In this document: one piece after another, positions 1 to 8,669 of the stretch
Layout: each line of letters opens with the position of its first letter
Numbering within the stretch: the first letter of the stretch is position 1
From: Ensifer sp. Root278
GTDB lineage: Bacteria > Pseudomonadota > Alphaproteobacteria > Rhizobiales > Rhizobiaceae
Direction of reading: 5' to 3'
NCBI RefSeq assembly: GCF_001429285.1
Contig: NZ_LMJJ01000001.1
Coordinates: 316,565-380,564 of the forward strand
Length of the DNA stretch: 64,000 bases
The notes under the pieces: model-generated
What the model was told of the DNA's origin: nothing
The model's database searches: none
What the model saw: only the letters and a program-made list of their open reading frames with translations
Made by a program: the position numbers and the translations under genes

Positions 1-1
1 G

Positions 2-910
2 TTGATCATGCTCTCTCTCCTCTGGGGCGGCTCCTTCTTCTTCATCGGTATCGCCGTCAAGGCGCTGCCGCCATTTACGATCGTGGCGCTGAGGGTCAGC
101 CTCGCGGCGGTCGCACTGCTCGTTTTCCTGCGCCTTGCGGGACTGTCGATGCCGCGGGACCCGCGTGTGTGGCTGGCGTTCTTCGGCATGGGGCTGCTCA
201 ACAATCTCATCCCCTTTTCGCTCATCGTCTGGGGGCAGACGCATATCGCCAGCGGCCTCGCCTCGATCCTCAACGCCACCACGCCGCTTTTCGGCGTGAT
301 CGTCGCGCATCTGCTGACCGATGACGAGAAGCTGACCGTCAACCGCTTCGCCGGCGTGGTCGTCGGTTTCCTGGGCGTTGCCATGATGATTGGTCCGGCG
401 GCACTCGGCGGGCTCGGCTCGAACCTTGTTGCTCAGCTTGCCGTTCTCGGTGCGGCGCTCTCCTATTCGCTCGCCGGTGTCTTTGCCCGCCGCTTCAAGC
501 GCATGGGCGTGGCACCGATCGTGACGGCCACCGGCCAGGTCTCTGCTGCCAGCATCATGCTGGTGCCGCTGTCGCTGCTCGTCGATCATCCCTGGACGCT
601 TACGATGCCCGGCCTCGACGTCTGGGCCGCAATCGTCGGCATTGCTCTGGTCTCCACGGCGCTCGCTTATGTCCTGTTCTTCCGCATCCTGGAAACGGCT
701 GGAGTCACCAACCTGATGCTCGTCACCTTCCTGATCCCGGTCAGCGCCATTCTGCTTGGCGCGACGTTCCTGGGCGAGACGCTGGAGCCCAAGCACTTTC
801 TCGGCATGGCGCTGATTGCAGCGGGTCTGGCAGCAATCGACGGGCGACTTCTTCGCCTCTTTTCTCGGCCGGCCGTCGACCCCAAGTTAGAGTGCCGCGA
901 GAACGTCTGA
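2..910 (+). CDS. EamA/DMT-family transporter (5' truncated)
   Basis: Inner-membrane drug/metabolite exporter of the EamA family. The visible 302 residues are almost all hydrophobic segments arranged as two EamA repeats. Repeat 1 carries the LLWGGSFFFIG signature at the very start and repeat 2 starts near residue 145 (GAALSYSLAGVFARRF). Family members normally have a few residues before the LWGGSFF helix, so the true start probably lies upstream of the window. The TTG at position 2 is only the first codon available. A strong terminator follows at 935-973. The substrate cannot be inferred. Confidence 0.85.
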   Translation: MIMLSLLWGGSFFFIGIAVKALPPFTIVALRVSLAAVALLVFLRLAGLSMPRDPRVWLAFFGMGLLNNLIPFSLIVWGQTHIASGLASILNATTPLFGVIVAHLLTDDEKLTVNRFAGVVVGFLGVAMMIGPAALGGLGSNLVAQLAVLGAALSYSLAGVFARRFKRMGVAPIVTATGQVSAASIMLVPLSLLVDHPWTLTMPGLDVWAAIVGIALVSTALAYVLFFRILETAGVTNLMLVTFLIPVSAILLGATFLGETLEPKHFLGMALIAAGLAAIDGRLLRLFSRPAVDPKLECRENV

Positions 911-934
911 GCGTTCCCTTCTTACACGCATTGC

Positions 935-973
935 GGGCCGGTGGGCGAAAGCACCACCGGCCCTGTTTTTTTC
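935..973 (+). terminator. Rho-independent terminator after the EamA gene
   Basis: A perfect 10-bp stem (GGGCCGGTGG at 935-944, CCACCGGCCC at 954-963) has a 9-nt loop and is followed by a run of T residues. It ends the EamA transcript and insulates the sigma-factor cassette that starts just downstream. Confidence 0.9.
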
Positions 974-981
974 AGCTGGGT

Positions 982-1008
982 TGTCGGCTATTCCTTGCCG
1001 CCACCGTC
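982..1008 (+). promoter_or_regulatory. Predicted ECF42-type promoter upstream of the DGPF gene
   Basis: TGTCGG (982-987), a 17-nt spacer, then CGTC (1005-1008). The reported ECF42 target consensus is TGTCGA in the -35 region and CG(A/T)C in the -10 region. The same pair with the same spacing recurs at 2696-2722, and both copies continue as CGTC-Y-TTG. It lies 25 nt before the DGPF start codon, consistent with autoregulation of the sigma operon. This is an inference from sequence similarity. Confidence 0.6.
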
Positions 1009-1032
1009 TTTGTTTCAGGAGCAGGAGTTCCG

Positions 1033-1407
1033 ATGCTTTACGCCGTGTTTTGCTACAACAACGAAAATGTCACCAGTGAGTGGAGCAAGGAGCAGGATGA
1101 TAAGGTCATGCGTGACTTGGCGGCCGTACAGAGCAAATATGCTGAAGCCGGAAAACTTGGGCCGGTGGCCCGCCTGATGCCAACGACAACGGCGACGACG
1201 CTTCGGCACACTCACAGCGAGACGATCGTCACCGACGGCCCTTTCGCCGAAACCAAGGAACAGTTGCTCGGCTTCTATGTCGTCGACTGCGCGTCTATGG
1301 ACGAAGCACTCGAATTTGCTCGTGATCTGAGTTCTGCCAACCCGGCGGCCGGCTCCTACGAAATCCGACCCCTTGCCATCTACAAACCCAGTGAGCTTGC
1401 TTCATGA
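1033..1407 (+). CDS. YCII/DGPF-domain protein, partner of ECF42 sigma factor
   Basis: A 124-residue YCII-related protein. The hallmark DGPF motif is visible in IVTDGPFAETKEQLLGFYVVD, near residues 77-97. Genes of this type sit next to ECF42 sigma factors in many bacteria; their biochemical role is not established. I chose the ATG at 1033 because family members begin MxYxxxCY and a GGAG-like site precedes it; an upstream in-frame codon would add non-family sequence. Its stop overlaps the sigma-factor ATG by 4 nt (ATGA), so the two are translationally coupled. Confidence 0.85.
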   Translation: MLYAVFCYNNENVTSEWSKEQDDKVMRDLAAVQSKYAEAGKLGPVARLMPTTTATTLRHTHSETIVTDGPFAETKEQLLGFYVVDCASMDEALEFARDLSSANPAAGSYEIRPLAIYKPSELAS

Positions 1408-2678
1408 CAGACACAGCCTGGATAGACCTCGCACTCGTTTCAGCCCGGCCGCAGGCAGTGGGCGCATTGCTGCGCTATTTCCGTAATCTCGATACGGCCG
1501 AGGAAGCGTTCCAGGAGGCTTGCATCCGGGCTTTGAAGACCTGGCCGAAGAGTGGCCCGCCGCGCGATCCTGCGGCGTGGCTGATCTTCGTCGGCCGCAA
1601 CAGCGGCATCGACAAGGTCCGGCGCCAGTCCCGCGAGACGGCGCTGCCACCGGAGGAAATGCTCTCCGATCTCGAGGATCAGGAGAGCAATCTCGCCGAC
1701 CGGCTGGATGGCTCGCAATATCGCGACGACATTCTTCGGCTGCTGTTCGTCTGCAGCAACCCGGCTCTGCCGGCAACCCAGCAGATCGCGCTGGCTCTGC
1801 GCATCGTCTCGGGCCTTTCGGTCAAGCAGATTGCCCGCGCCTTTCTCGTCAGCGAAGCGGCGATGGAGCAGCGCATCACCCGCGCCAAGTCCCGCGTCGC
1901 GGCGGCCGGCCTTGCTTTCGAAACGCCCGATGTTGCCGATCGTGCCGACCGGCTCGCCGCCGTCGCAACGATGATCTATCTCGTCTTCAACGAAGGCTAT
2001 TCGGCGATGAACGGCCCGGAAAGCGTCTCGGCCGATCTCTGCGAGGAGGCGATCCGGCTCGGGCGTCTGCTGCTGGAGCTTTTTCCCGCGGAACCGGAGA
2101 TCATGGGGCTGACGGCGCTGATGACGATACAGCATTCCCGCGCGCGCGCCCGTTTCGATGCCGATGGCGCCGTCATCCTGCTCGAAGACCAGGATCGCGG
2201 ATTGTGGAACCGCCCACTGATTGATGAGGCGCTGGCGCTGATCGACAGGGCGATGCGCCACCGCCAGCCCGGCGCCTATCAGATCCAGGCCGCGATCGCT
2301 GCCCTGCATGCGCGGGCGGAACGCCCTGAAGACACCGACTGGGCGCAGATCGACCTGCTGTACCAAGCGCTCGAACGGCTGCAGCCCTCGCCGGTGATTA
2401 CCCTCAACCGGGCCGTTGCCGTCTCGAAGCGTGACGGTCCGGAGGCGGCACTCGCCATGATCGAGCCGCTGGCCGGCAAACTGTCTGGCTACTTCTATTT
2501 CCACGGCCTCAGCGGCCACCTCCTGAAGCAGCTCGGCAAGGTCCGCGAGGCACGCGTCGCTTTTGATCATGCCATCGCGCTTGCGACCAACGCCGCCGAA
2601 TGCGCCTATATCCGCATGCAACTCGACAAGCTCGACGAGGAGCCGGGCGTCGAAGACGCCGTCGTCAAAAAAAGATGA
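1404..2678 (+). CDS. ECF42-type RNA polymerase sigma factor with C-terminal TPR-like extension
   Basis: A 424-residue sigma factor, more than twice the usual ECF length. Sigma region 2 lies near residues 10-80 (LLRYFRNLDTAEEAFQEACI) and region 4 near 110-170 (IVSGLSVKQIARAFLVSEAA). About 240 residues of helical, TPR-like sequence follow, including the conserved block MGLTALMTIQHSRARARFD. This architecture plus the coupled DGPF gene identifies group ECF42, which has no anti-sigma factor; the C-terminal domain is thought to be needed for activity. No anti-sigma gene is adjacent here. Two predicted ECF42 promoters flank the gene, at 982 and 2696. Confidence 0.9.
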   Translation: MTDTAWIDLALVSARPQAVGALLRYFRNLDTAEEAFQEACIRALKTWPKSGPPRDPAAWLIFVGRNSGIDKVRRQSRETALPPEEMLSDLEDQESNLADRLDGSQYRDDILRLLFVCSNPALPATQQIALALRIVSGLSVKQIARAFLVSEAAMEQRITRAKSRVAAAGLAFETPDVADRADRLAAVATMIYLVFNEGYSAMNGPESVSADLCEEAIRLGRLLLELFPAEPEIMGLTALMTIQHSRARARFDADGAVILLEDQDRGLWNRPLIDEALALIDRAMRHRQPGAYQIQAAIAALHARAERPEDTDWAQIDLLYQALERLQPSPVITLNRAVAVSKRDGPEAALAMIEPLAGKLSGYFYFHGLSGHLLKQLGKVREARVAFDHAIALATNAAECAYIRMQLDKLDEEPGVEDAVVKKR

Positions 2679-2695
2679 AAAAGCCACGAGGCGGC

Positions 2696-2722
2696 TGTCG
2701 GGGCGGGCCGCCTTGCTTCGTC
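2696..2722 (+). promoter_or_regulatory. Second predicted ECF42-type promoter, upstream of the DoxX gene
   Basis: TGTCGG (2696-2701), a 17-nt spacer and CGTC (2719-2722), identical in both boxes and in spacing to the element at 982-1008. It lies 35 nt before the GTG start of the DoxX-like gene and just after the sigma-factor stop codon. It suggests that the DoxX gene is a separate target of the adjacent sigma factor. Confidence 0.6.
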
Positions 2723-2757
2723 CTTGGACTGAAAACGAGATCCAAGGAGAAATCCCA

Positions 2758-3171
2758 GTGAATACCAGCCTTGCCATTTCCGCCCCGACTGCCAAATCCG
2801 TCATCCTCGGCCGCGTCCTCAGTGGCGTGCTCGTCGCCTTCCTGGTCTTCGATGCCGTCATCAAGCTCGTGCCGCTTCAGGTCGTTACCGAAACCATCTT
2901 GGCGCTTGGTTACTCGGCAGATCAAAACCTGGCGCGTCTGCTCGGGGTGCTCACGCTGCTCTGCACCGTGCTCTACGTGATCCCGCGGACCTCGATCCTC
3001 GGCGCCATTCTGCTGACCGGTTATCTCGGCGGCGCCATGGCGACGCATCTTCGGGCCGGCAGTCCACTCTTCAGCCATCTGTTCTTCGGTTTCTACCTGG
3101 GCGTCATCGCCTGGGGCGGCCTGTGGCTCCGAGATTCGCGCCTGCGCAGCCTGATCCCATTCAAGAACTGA
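2758..3171 (+). CDS. DoxX-like integral membrane protein
   Basis: A 137-residue protein with four predicted membrane segments and the DoxX-like pattern: VLSGVLVAFLVFDAVIKL in the first helix, then GYLGGAMATHLRAG, the usual loop before helix 4. DoxX-like proteins are small inner-membrane proteins of unclear, possibly redox-related function. The start is GTG at 2758, chosen because CCAAGGAGA lies 6-14 nt upstream; extending upstream would read into the sigma-factor 3' end with no family match. It follows a predicted ECF42 promoter, so it probably belongs to the sigma-factor regulon. Confidence 0.8.
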   Translation: MNTSLAISAPTAKSVILGRVLSGVLVAFLVFDAVIKLVPLQVVTETILALGYSADQNLARLLGVLTLLCTVLYVIPRTSILGAILLTGYLGGAMATHLRAGSPLFSHLFFGFYLGVIAWGGLWLRDSRLRSLIPFKN

Positions 3172-3206
3172 AAACTGCCTTCCAACCGAACAAGTGAAAG
3201 TCGATC

Positions 3207-3572
3207 ATGACCAGGACTGTCGAAGATTACATTGCCGGCCTTTCCGGGGTTCCGGGAGACGTGGCAAAACGTCTGCACGCAGCGCTCATTGCCGCAGGCG
3301 GGCTCACCGATATCGTGAAGTGGGGCCACCCCATCTACGAGGCCGGCGGCGCAGTCTGCCTCCTGAAGGGAGCAAAGGATCACGTGACCTTCGGCTTCTG
3401 GCGTGGGGCGGAGATGCTCGATCTCGATCCGCGCCTGGAAAAGGGCGGCGGCAAGGGTGACATGGCCTATATCCGCCTGCGCGCCACGGACGACGTCGAC
3501 GACGCCCATGTGGCCCGCTTGGTCGCAAAGGGCATTGAACTCAACCGGCTGAAAGGCGATCCGATGAAGTAG
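3207..3572 (+). CDS. DUF1801-domain protein
   Basis: A 121-residue soluble protein of the DUF1801 (YdhG-like) family. Recognisable parts are the N-terminal VEDYIAGLSGVPGDVAKRLH helix, the IVKWGHPIYE turn (the family's K-W-x-x-P-x-Y pattern), the CLLKGAKDHVTFGFWRG strand pair and GDMAYIRLR. The function is unknown. It lies 35 nt after the DoxX-like gene on the same strand with no terminator between them, so it may be co-transcribed. Confidence 0.75.
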   Translation: MTRTVEDYIAGLSGVPGDVAKRLHAALIAAGGLTDIVKWGHPIYEAGGAVCLLKGAKDHVTFGFWRGAEMLDLDPRLEKGGGKGDMAYIRLRATDDVDDAHVARLVAKGIELNRLKGDPMK

Positions 3573-3685
3573 CGGTTCGCGAAACAAACTTGCAGCGCTG
3601 CCGGTAAAACAGAGCGCCTTTATCGGCTGCGATGCAATATCTCTTCACGGGAACAGGCATTCACGCCAGATCCCGCGAGGCAAAC

Positions 3686-4300
3686 ATGATCCTCTACTAT
3701 CAGACCCACTCCCCCTTCGCCCGCAAGGCGCTCGTCTTCGCCCACGAGGCCGGTCTCGCCGAACGGCTGAAGGTCATCCACCACGAGACCAGCCCGACTC
3801 GGCGCAACGACGAAGTCTATGCCGAAAACCCGCTTGGCAAGGTGCCGGTGCTGTTGCGCGAGGGGCAGGAACCGATCTTCGACAGCGACGTCATCTGCGC
3901 CTATCTCGACACGCTGCAGGATGGACGCAAGCTGATCCCGGAAAGCGGCGAACCGCGCTGGCGGGCGCTGCGCATGCAGTCTGTGGCGCAGGTCCTCGCC
4001 CAGACCGGCATCGGTCTTCGCTGGGAATGGGAGCGTCGGCCGGAGCACTTGCGTTTTCCGGAACTCGCCAAGGGGTATGAAGAGAAGATCGAGGAGACCT
4101 ACGATTGGCTGGAGCGCACGCTGGAGCCCGAGGCGGCCGTTGATATCGGCCAGATCGCGCTGGCGACGGCGCTCTCCTGGATGGCATTTCGCAACCTGCC
4201 ATCGTTCCGTAACCGCCCGACGCTGACACGCTGGTTTGACGTGTTCGAGGAGCGCGCCTCGATGCGGTCGACACCGCTCTCCGGTGAAACGTTCGATTGA
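3686..4300 (+). CDS. Glutathione S-transferase family protein
   Basis: A 204-residue cytosolic GST-fold protein. The N-terminal thioredoxin-like domain begins MILYYQTHSPFARKALVFAH, with S9 in the catalytic-loop position. It also contains NPLGKVPVLL with the cis-Pro and the E/D-S motif FDSDVICAYLD that binds the gamma-glutamyl group. The C-terminal helical domain runs from about residue 90. The ATG at 3686 is preferred because the GST fold begins immediately; an upstream ATG would add 18 unrelated residues. It may be the last gene of the accessory cassette and converges on hemW. Confidence 0.85.
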   Translation: MILYYQTHSPFARKALVFAHEAGLAERLKVIHHETSPTRRNDEVYAENPLGKVPVLLREGQEPIFDSDVICAYLDTLQDGRKLIPESGEPRWRALRMQSVAQVLAQTGIGLRWEWERRPEHLRFPELAKGYEEKIEETYDWLERTLEPEAAVDIGQIALATALSWMAFRNLPSFRNRPTLTRWFDVFEERASMRSTPLSGETFD

Positions 4301-4330
4301 GTCTGTAGCCGGCGAAGACCGCCTGCTGCC

Positions 4331-5515
4331 TCAGGGGCAAGCGAGGTCGGCCACCACGGCGTCGAGGATCAGCATTCCGGCCGGCGTGCAGCGCAGGCGC
4401 GAATTGCCGAGCCGCTCGATGAAGCCGTTGTCGATCAGGAACTGTTCGCGCTCCGGGTCCGGATCGCGGCCGGAAAGGGTCTGCCAGCGGGCAAGGTCGA
4501 CACCTTCCTTGAGGCGCAGGCCCATTAGCAGCAGTTCATCCGACTGCGCTTCGAGGTCGAGCGCCTCGCGTTCGACCATGCCGTGGCCGTAGGTCTCGAC
4601 GAGGCGCAGCCATTCCTCGGGCTTGCGTTCGGTGGCCGTCGCGACCTTGCCGCCGCCGATGCCGAGGCGCCCGTGTGCGCCGGGGCCAATACCCGCATAG
4701 TCGCCATAGCGCCAGTAGGTCAGGTTGTGCCGGCTTTCAGCACCCGGACGGGCGTGGTTGGAGACCTCGTAGGCCGGCATGCCGATCGATGCCGTGATCG
4801 CCTGCGTTGCCTCGTAGAGCACGGCCGATTGTTCGCCGTCCGGAACGATGAGCTTTCCGGCCTTGTGCAGGCCGTAGAAGGGCGTGCCCTCTTCGATTGT
4901 CAGCTGGTAGAGCGACAGGTGATCGACCGCGTAGGAGACGGCCTCCTTCAACTCGCGCTCCCACTCTTCGACCGTCTGGTTCGGGCGGGCATAGATCAGG
5001 TCGAAGGACATGCGCGGGAAGATCTCGCGCGCCAGCCGGATCGCCTTCAGCGCGTCTTCGACATTGTGCAGCCGCCCCAGGAATTTGAGGTCGCGGTCGT
5101 TCAGCGCCTGGACGCCGAGCGAGACGCGGTTGACGCCAGCAGCACGATAGCCGTGGAAGCGCGTCGCCTCGACACTCGAAGGGTTGGCTTCCATGGTGAT
5201 CTCGATGCCGTCGGGCACGTGCCAATGGCGAGCGATACCCTGGAGGATCGCGTCCACCGTCGAGGGCTCCATCAGCGACGGCGTGCCGCCGCCCATGAAG
5301 ATGCTGGTGACGGTGCGCGGACCTGAGAGCTCACGCACCTCTTCCATCTCCTTCAGGAAAGCGGCAACGAAACGCGGCTGGTCCACGGGCTGGTGGCGCA
5401 CATGGCTGTTGAAGTCGCAATAGGGGCATTTGGCCGCGCAGAACGGCCAGTGTACATAGACCCCGAAACCGGGGTCCATGCCGTCACCAATCGCCGATAG
5501 CGTGGCCGTCTGCAT
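4331..5515 (-). CDS. hemW: Heme chaperone HemW (radical SAM, coproporphyrinogen III oxidase-like)
   Basis: A 394-residue radical-SAM protein of the HemW family, often mislabelled oxygen-independent coproporphyrinogen oxidase. The cluster motif is in VHWPFCAAKCPYCDFN (CxxxCxxC). GGGTPSLM and the HemW-type C-terminal domain with HNLTYWRYGDYAGIGPGAHG follow. The start was set at the ATG at 5515; an alternative ATG at 5530 adds five residues. The reading frame stays open upstream to 5665 only because a palindromic repeat (5548-5593) and the 3' end of rdgB have no stop there, so longer calls would be artefacts. Confidence 0.9.
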   Translation of the reverse strand: MQTATLSAIGDGMDPGFGVYVHWPFCAAKCPYCDFNSHVRHQPVDQPRFVAAFLKEMEEVRELSGPRTVTSIFMGGGTPSLMEPSTVDAILQGIARHWHVPDGIEITMEANPSSVEATRFHGYRAAGVNRVSLGVQALNDRDLKFLGRLHNVEDALKAIRLAREIFPRMSFDLIYARPNQTVEEWERELKEAVSYAVDHLSLYQLTIEEGTPFYGLHKAGKLIVPDGEQSAVLYEATQAITASIGMPAYEVSNHARPGAESRHNLTYWRYGDYAGIGPGAHGRLGIGGGKVATATERKPEEWLRLVETYGHGMVEREALDLEAQSDELLLMGLRLKEGVDLARWQTLSGRDPDPEREQFLIDNGFIERLGNSRLRCTPAGMLILDAVVADLACP

Positions 5516-5547
5516 CGTTGCGTCTCTCATGGTCACTTTCAGTAGGG

Positions 5548-5593
5548 AGCGGGATGCGGGCGGGAAACCGCACACACTTTTCCTCATCCCGCT
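5548..5593. repeat. Palindromic intergenic repeat, type A copy 1
   Basis: Outer arms AGCGGGATG and CATCCCGCT enclose the core GGAAACCGCACACACTTTTCC. It sits between the rdgB stop and the hemW start. Other copies are at 32042, 38967, 39711 and 41013. In the opposite orientation the element can be read as the peptide [13 protein letters not shown]. Confidence 0.9.
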
Positions 5594-5597
5594 CAGA

Positions 5598-6242
5598 TCA
5601 GGCTCCGAGGCAGGTCTCGGCAAAAATCTTGAAGGCGCGGGCGCGGTGCGACAGGGCCTGCGCATCGCCCGGCTTCCAACCGTGTTTCTCGTCGGCGCTC
5701 ATTTCGCCGAAAGTGGTCTCGTAGCCCTTCGGCTGGAAGACCGGATCGTAGCCAAAACCCTGGCTGCCGCGCGGCGGCCAGACCACGAAGCCTTCGACCT
5801 CGCCACGGAAGAGCTCGACATGGCCGTCCGGCCAGGCAAGGCAGAGCACCGAGACGAAGCGGGCGGCGCGCTCGGAGGGCGTCGTTGCGCCCTTTTCCTG
5901 CAGTGCGTTTTCGACCTTCTCCATCGCCATGGCGAAATCACGGCTGCCGTCCTCGCGCTCGGCCCAGTTGGCGGTATAGACGCCGGGCGCGCCGTCGAGT
6001 GCGTCGATTGAAAGACCGGAATCGTCCGAAAGCGCCGGCAGACCCGAGGCCTTGGCGGAGGCGAGCGCCTTGATGGTGGCGTTCTCCTCGAAGGTGGTGC
6101 CGGTTTCGTCGGGCTCGATGAAATTGAGGTCCGCCGCCGACTTCGCCTCGAAGCCGAGCGGGCCGATGAGATCGCGGATTTCGCGGATCTTGCCGGCATT
6201 GTGGCTGGCGACGATCAGCGTCTTGTTGTCGAGTTTGCGCAT
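5598..6242 (-). CDS. rdgB: XTP/dITP pyrophosphatase (RdgB/HAM1)
   Basis: A 214-residue house-cleaning enzyme that hydrolyses non-canonical purine triphosphates (dITP, XTP) to monophosphates. Key motifs are the N-terminal [11 protein letters not shown] phosphate loop, [34 protein letters not shown] and the C-terminal SHRARAF. The start is the ATG at 6242 (MRKLDNKTL); upstream in-frame codons give no family sequence. It is part of a minus-strand run rph-VOC-rdgB-hemW, an arrangement common in rhizobia apart from the VOC gene. Confidence 0.95.
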   Translation of the reverse strand: MRKLDNKTLIVASHNAGKIREIRDLIGPLGFEAKSAADLNFIEPDETGTTFEENATIKALASAKASGLPALSDDSGLSIDALDGAPGVYTANWAEREDGSRDFAMAMEKVENALQEKGATTPSERAARFVSVLCLAWPDGHVELFRGEVEGFVVWPPRGSQGFGYDPVFQPKGYETTFGEMSADEKHGWKPGDAQALSHRARAFKIFAETCLGA

Positions 6243-6259
6243 GGTATCTCGTTTCATAT

Positions 6260-6679
6260 TCATTCGATGGACCAGAGGCCCGGCTCCGCACATTCAAGGC
6301 TGTTGCCGGCCGGATCGCGGAAGTAGAACGACCGCGCGCCGTTCGGCCAGCGCAGATCGCTTTCGATCTTGATACCGGCCGCTTCCAGTTTCGCTTTCCA
6401 GGCGTCGAGCGTCTCGGCGCGCACGCGAAAGCACATGTGTCCCCGGCCGGTCGTGCCATGCGGTGGCACCGGCAGGGCGGCGTCCGGCGCTGGCGGTTTC
6501 ACCGTCTCGGCCGGATTGAAGATCAAAAGCACGCCTTGGCCGCAGCGGAAGAACACGTGCCGGTTTCCAGCGCGGGTGATCTTCTCAAGGCCGAGAACGC
6601 CGCCGTAGAAGGCCTCGGCGGCATCGAGATCGGTCGCGTAGAGCGCAGTCTCGAGTATGCCTTCCAGTGCCGGGGCCAT
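6260..6679 (-). CDS. VOC-family (glyoxalase/dioxygenase-like) protein
   Basis: A 139-residue single-domain vicinal-oxygen-chelate protein with the beta-alpha-beta-beta-beta pattern. It opens [24 protein letters not shown]. The middle [13 protein letters not shown] supplies a probable metal histidine, and the ending [17 protein letters not shown] carries the conserved D-P-x-G-N and terminal glutamate. VOC proteins include glyoxalases, fosfomycin and bleomycin resistance proteins and dioxygenases; the substrate cannot be read from sequence. It lies between rph and rdgB with 14-17 nt gaps, so it is co-transcribed with them. Confidence 0.8.
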   Translation of the reverse strand: MAPALEGILETALYATDLDAAEAFYGGVLGLEKITRAGNRHVFFRCGQGVLLIFNPAETVKPPAPDAALPVPPHGTTGRGHMCFRVRAETLDAWKAKLEAAGIKIESDLRWPNGARSFYFRDPAGNSLECAEPGLWSIE

Positions 6680-6693
6680 CTTTTCTCCTGTGG

Positions 6694-7413
6694 TCAGCCT
6701 GCAATCGCCTGCTTCTGCAGCGCGACCAGTTCGGCAATGCCGTTCTTTGCCAAGCCCATCAGGCTTGCGAATTCCTCTTCCGAGAACGGCTTGCCTTCGG
6801 CCGTGCCCTGGATTTCAACGATGCCGCCGGAGCCGGTCATGACGAAGTTGGCGTCGGTCTCGGCGGCGGAATCTTCGAGGTAATCGAGGTCGATCACGGA
6901 CTGGTTGGCGAAGATGCCGCAGGAGATGGCGGCGACATGGTCCTTCAGGACCTTCTCGACCTTGACCATGTTGCGCGCTTCCATCCACTTCAGGCAATCG
7001 TAGAGAGCGATCCAGGCACCGGTGATCGAGGCCGTGCGCGTGCCGCCATCGGCCTGAATGACGTCGCAGTCGATCGAGATCTGGCGCTCGCCGAGCGCCG
7101 GAAGGTCGACGACGGCGCGCAGCGACCGGCCGATCAGGCGCTGGATTTCCTGGGTGCGGCCGCTCTGCTTGCCGTTTGCCGCCTCACGCTTCATGCGCTC
7201 GCCGGTGGCGCGCGGCAGCATGCCGTATTCCGCCGTCACCCAACCCTTGCCGCCGTTGCGCAGCCAGGCCGGAACCTTTTCCTCAAGGCTGGCGGTGCAC
7301 AGCACGTGCGTGTCGCCGAACCGCACCAGACAGGAGCCTTCCGCGTGCTTGGAAAAATTGCGCTCGAAAGAAACCTTGCGCATTTGGTCGGTTTTTCTGC
7401 CGGATGGCCGCAT
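6694..7413 (-). CDS. rph: Ribonuclease PH
   Basis: A 239-residue phosphorolytic 3'-5' exoribonuclease that trims tRNA 3' ends. The sequence matches the family from [20 protein letters not shown] onwards, with the RNase PH core [18 protein letters not shown] and the nucleotide region TSITGAW-like [11 protein letters not shown]. The start is the ATG at 7413; a TTG two codons upstream is possible but unnecessary. It is the first gene of the minus-strand rph-VOC-rdgB-hemW series and diverges from hrcA across a 160-bp gap. Confidence 0.95.
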   Translation of the reverse strand: MRPSGRKTDQMRKVSFERNFSKHAEGSCLVRFGDTHVLCTASLEEKVPAWLRNGGKGWVTAEYGMLPRATGERMKREAANGKQSGRTQEIQRLIGRSLRAVVDLPALGERQISIDCDVIQADGGTRTASITGAWIALYDCLKWMEARNMVKVEKVLKDHVAAISCGIFANQSVIDLDYLEDSAAETDANFVMTGSGGIVEIQGTAEGKPFSEEEFASLMGLAKNGIAELVALQKQAIAG

Positions 7414-7506
7414 CGTCAACTCCTATCGTATCTCGTCAGCCTTCTAGAGCATGGCGCAGGCAAAGGGAACCGGTGGATAGCCGGGGGACCAGTCGATTTT
7501 TCCCTT

Positions 7507-7535
7507 TTGCCATCGGGCGGCAGGATCATTATATT
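7507..7535 (+). promoter_or_regulatory. Sigma-70-like promoter of hrcA
   Basis: TTGCCA (7507-7512), a 17-nt spacer and TATATT (7530-7535) form a good vegetative promoter. The predicted transcription start near 7542 leaves only a few nucleotides before the ATG at 7550, which supports translation from the ATG at 7574. I found no CIRCE inverted repeat (TTAGCACTC-N9-GAGTGCTAA) in this gap. Confidence 0.55.
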
Positions 7536-7573
7536 CCGGGCACGGTAGGATGTGCCTGCGAGTGTGGAGTGAC

Positions 7574-8653
7574 ATGGTACTGCGCAATCCCGGAGCAAAG
7601 GAAATCGCAGCCGCGCTGGATGAGCGCTCGGGCGAAATTTTCCGTCGCATCGTGGAAACCTATCTGACGAGCGGCGAGCCGCTCGGCTCGCGCAATCTGT
7701 CGCGGCTCCTGCCGATGTCGCTCTCTCCCGCTTCCGTTCGCAATGTGATGAGCGATCTCGAAGATCTCGGTCTCATCTACTCGCCGCATGTCAGCGCTGG
7801 CCGTCTGCCCACCCAGACGGGGCTGCGCTTCTTCGTCGATGCCTTCATGCAGGTCGGCAATCTCTCGGTCGAGGACCGGGCGTCGATCGACCGTCAGGTG
7901 CGGCGCGATGATCATATGCAGCCGGTCGATGCGCTGCTGACCGAAGCCAGCCAGATGCTGTCAGGCATGTCACGCGGGGCCGGCCTCGTCATCACCGCCA
8001 AGGCCGATCCCGTACTGAAGCATGTCGAGTTCATTCGCCTGGCGCCGACCAAGGCGCTGGCCGTTCTCGTCGGCGAGCACGACCAGGTGGAAAACCGCAT
8101 CATCGAACTACCCGCCGGGGTCACCAGCTCGCAGCTCACCGAAGCCGCGAATTTCCTTAACGCCCATCTTGCCGGCCAGACGATCGGAGAGGTGCGCACC
8201 CAGCTTGAAACGGTGAAGCAGACGGTGCGCGGCGAACTCGACGCGCTGTCGCAAGACCTCGTCGAGCGCGGTCTCGCCATCTGGTCGGGCAATGAAGGCG
8301 ACGAGAAGCCGGCGCGGTTGATCGTGCGCGGCCGTGCCAACCTGCTCGAAGGGCTGGAGGGGGCCGAGGATATCGATCGGCTGCGCATGCTCTTCGACGA
8401 CCTCGAAAAGAAGGACAGCCTGATCGAGCTGCTCGATCTTGCCGAGAGCGGTCCGGGCGTCCGGATCTTCATCGGCTCGGAAAACAAGCTCTTCTCGCTC
8501 TCCGGCTCCTCGCTGATCGTCGCGCCCTATCGCGATGGCGAGGATCGCATTGTCGGCGCGGTCGGCGTCATCGGACCGACGCGGCTCAACTACTCCCGCA
8601 TCGTGCCGATGGTCGATTATACCGCGCAGCTGATGTCGCGGCTTTCCCGCTAA
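7574..8653 (+). CDS. hrcA: Heat-inducible transcription repressor HrcA
   Basis: A 359-residue repressor that binds CIRCE operators of chaperone genes, with GroEL as co-factor. The N-terminal winged helix contains [27 protein letters not shown] and [27 protein letters not shown], the family signature. The GAF-like central region and the C-terminal [22 protein letters not shown] are typical. I start at the ATG at 7574 because the promoter would leave almost no leader for the ATG at 7550. It diverges from rph and lies upstream of grpE, the usual hrcA-grpE pairing. Confidence 0.92.
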   Translation: MVLRNPGAKEIAAALDERSGEIFRRIVETYLTSGEPLGSRNLSRLLPMSLSPASVRNVMSDLEDLGLIYSPHVSAGRLPTQTGLRFFVDAFMQVGNLSVEDRASIDRQVRRDDHMQPVDALLTEASQMLSGMSRGAGLVITAKADPVLKHVEFIRLAPTKALAVLVGEHDQVENRIIELPAGVTSSQLTEAANFLNAHLAGQTIGEVRTQLETVKQTVRGELDALSQDLVERGLAIWSGNEGDEKPARLIVRGRANLLEGLEGAEDIDRLRMLFDDLEKKDSLIELLDLAESGPGVRIFIGSENKLFSLSGSSLIVAPYRDGEDRIVGAVGVIGPTRLNYSRIVPMVDYTAQLMSRLSR

Positions 8654-8665
8654 AGGCGGGCTTTT
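8646..8665 (+). terminator. Weak terminator overlapping the hrcA stop codon
   Basis: CCCGC (8646-8650) and GCGGG (8656-8660) form a 5-bp stem followed by CTTTT. The hrcA TAA codon lies in the loop. The stem is short, so this is a candidate only. Confidence 0.35.
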
Positions 8666-8669
8666 AGTC

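Noticed and set aside
5516-5665. Longer hemW start extending into rdgB
   Set aside because: The extra residues come from a palindromic repeat and the antisense of rdgB; HemW proteins start close to the VHWPFC motif.
7414-7573. CIRCE operator in the hrcA promoter
   Set aside because: No TTAGCACTC-N9-GAGTGCTAA-like inverted repeat is present in the rph-hrcA gap.
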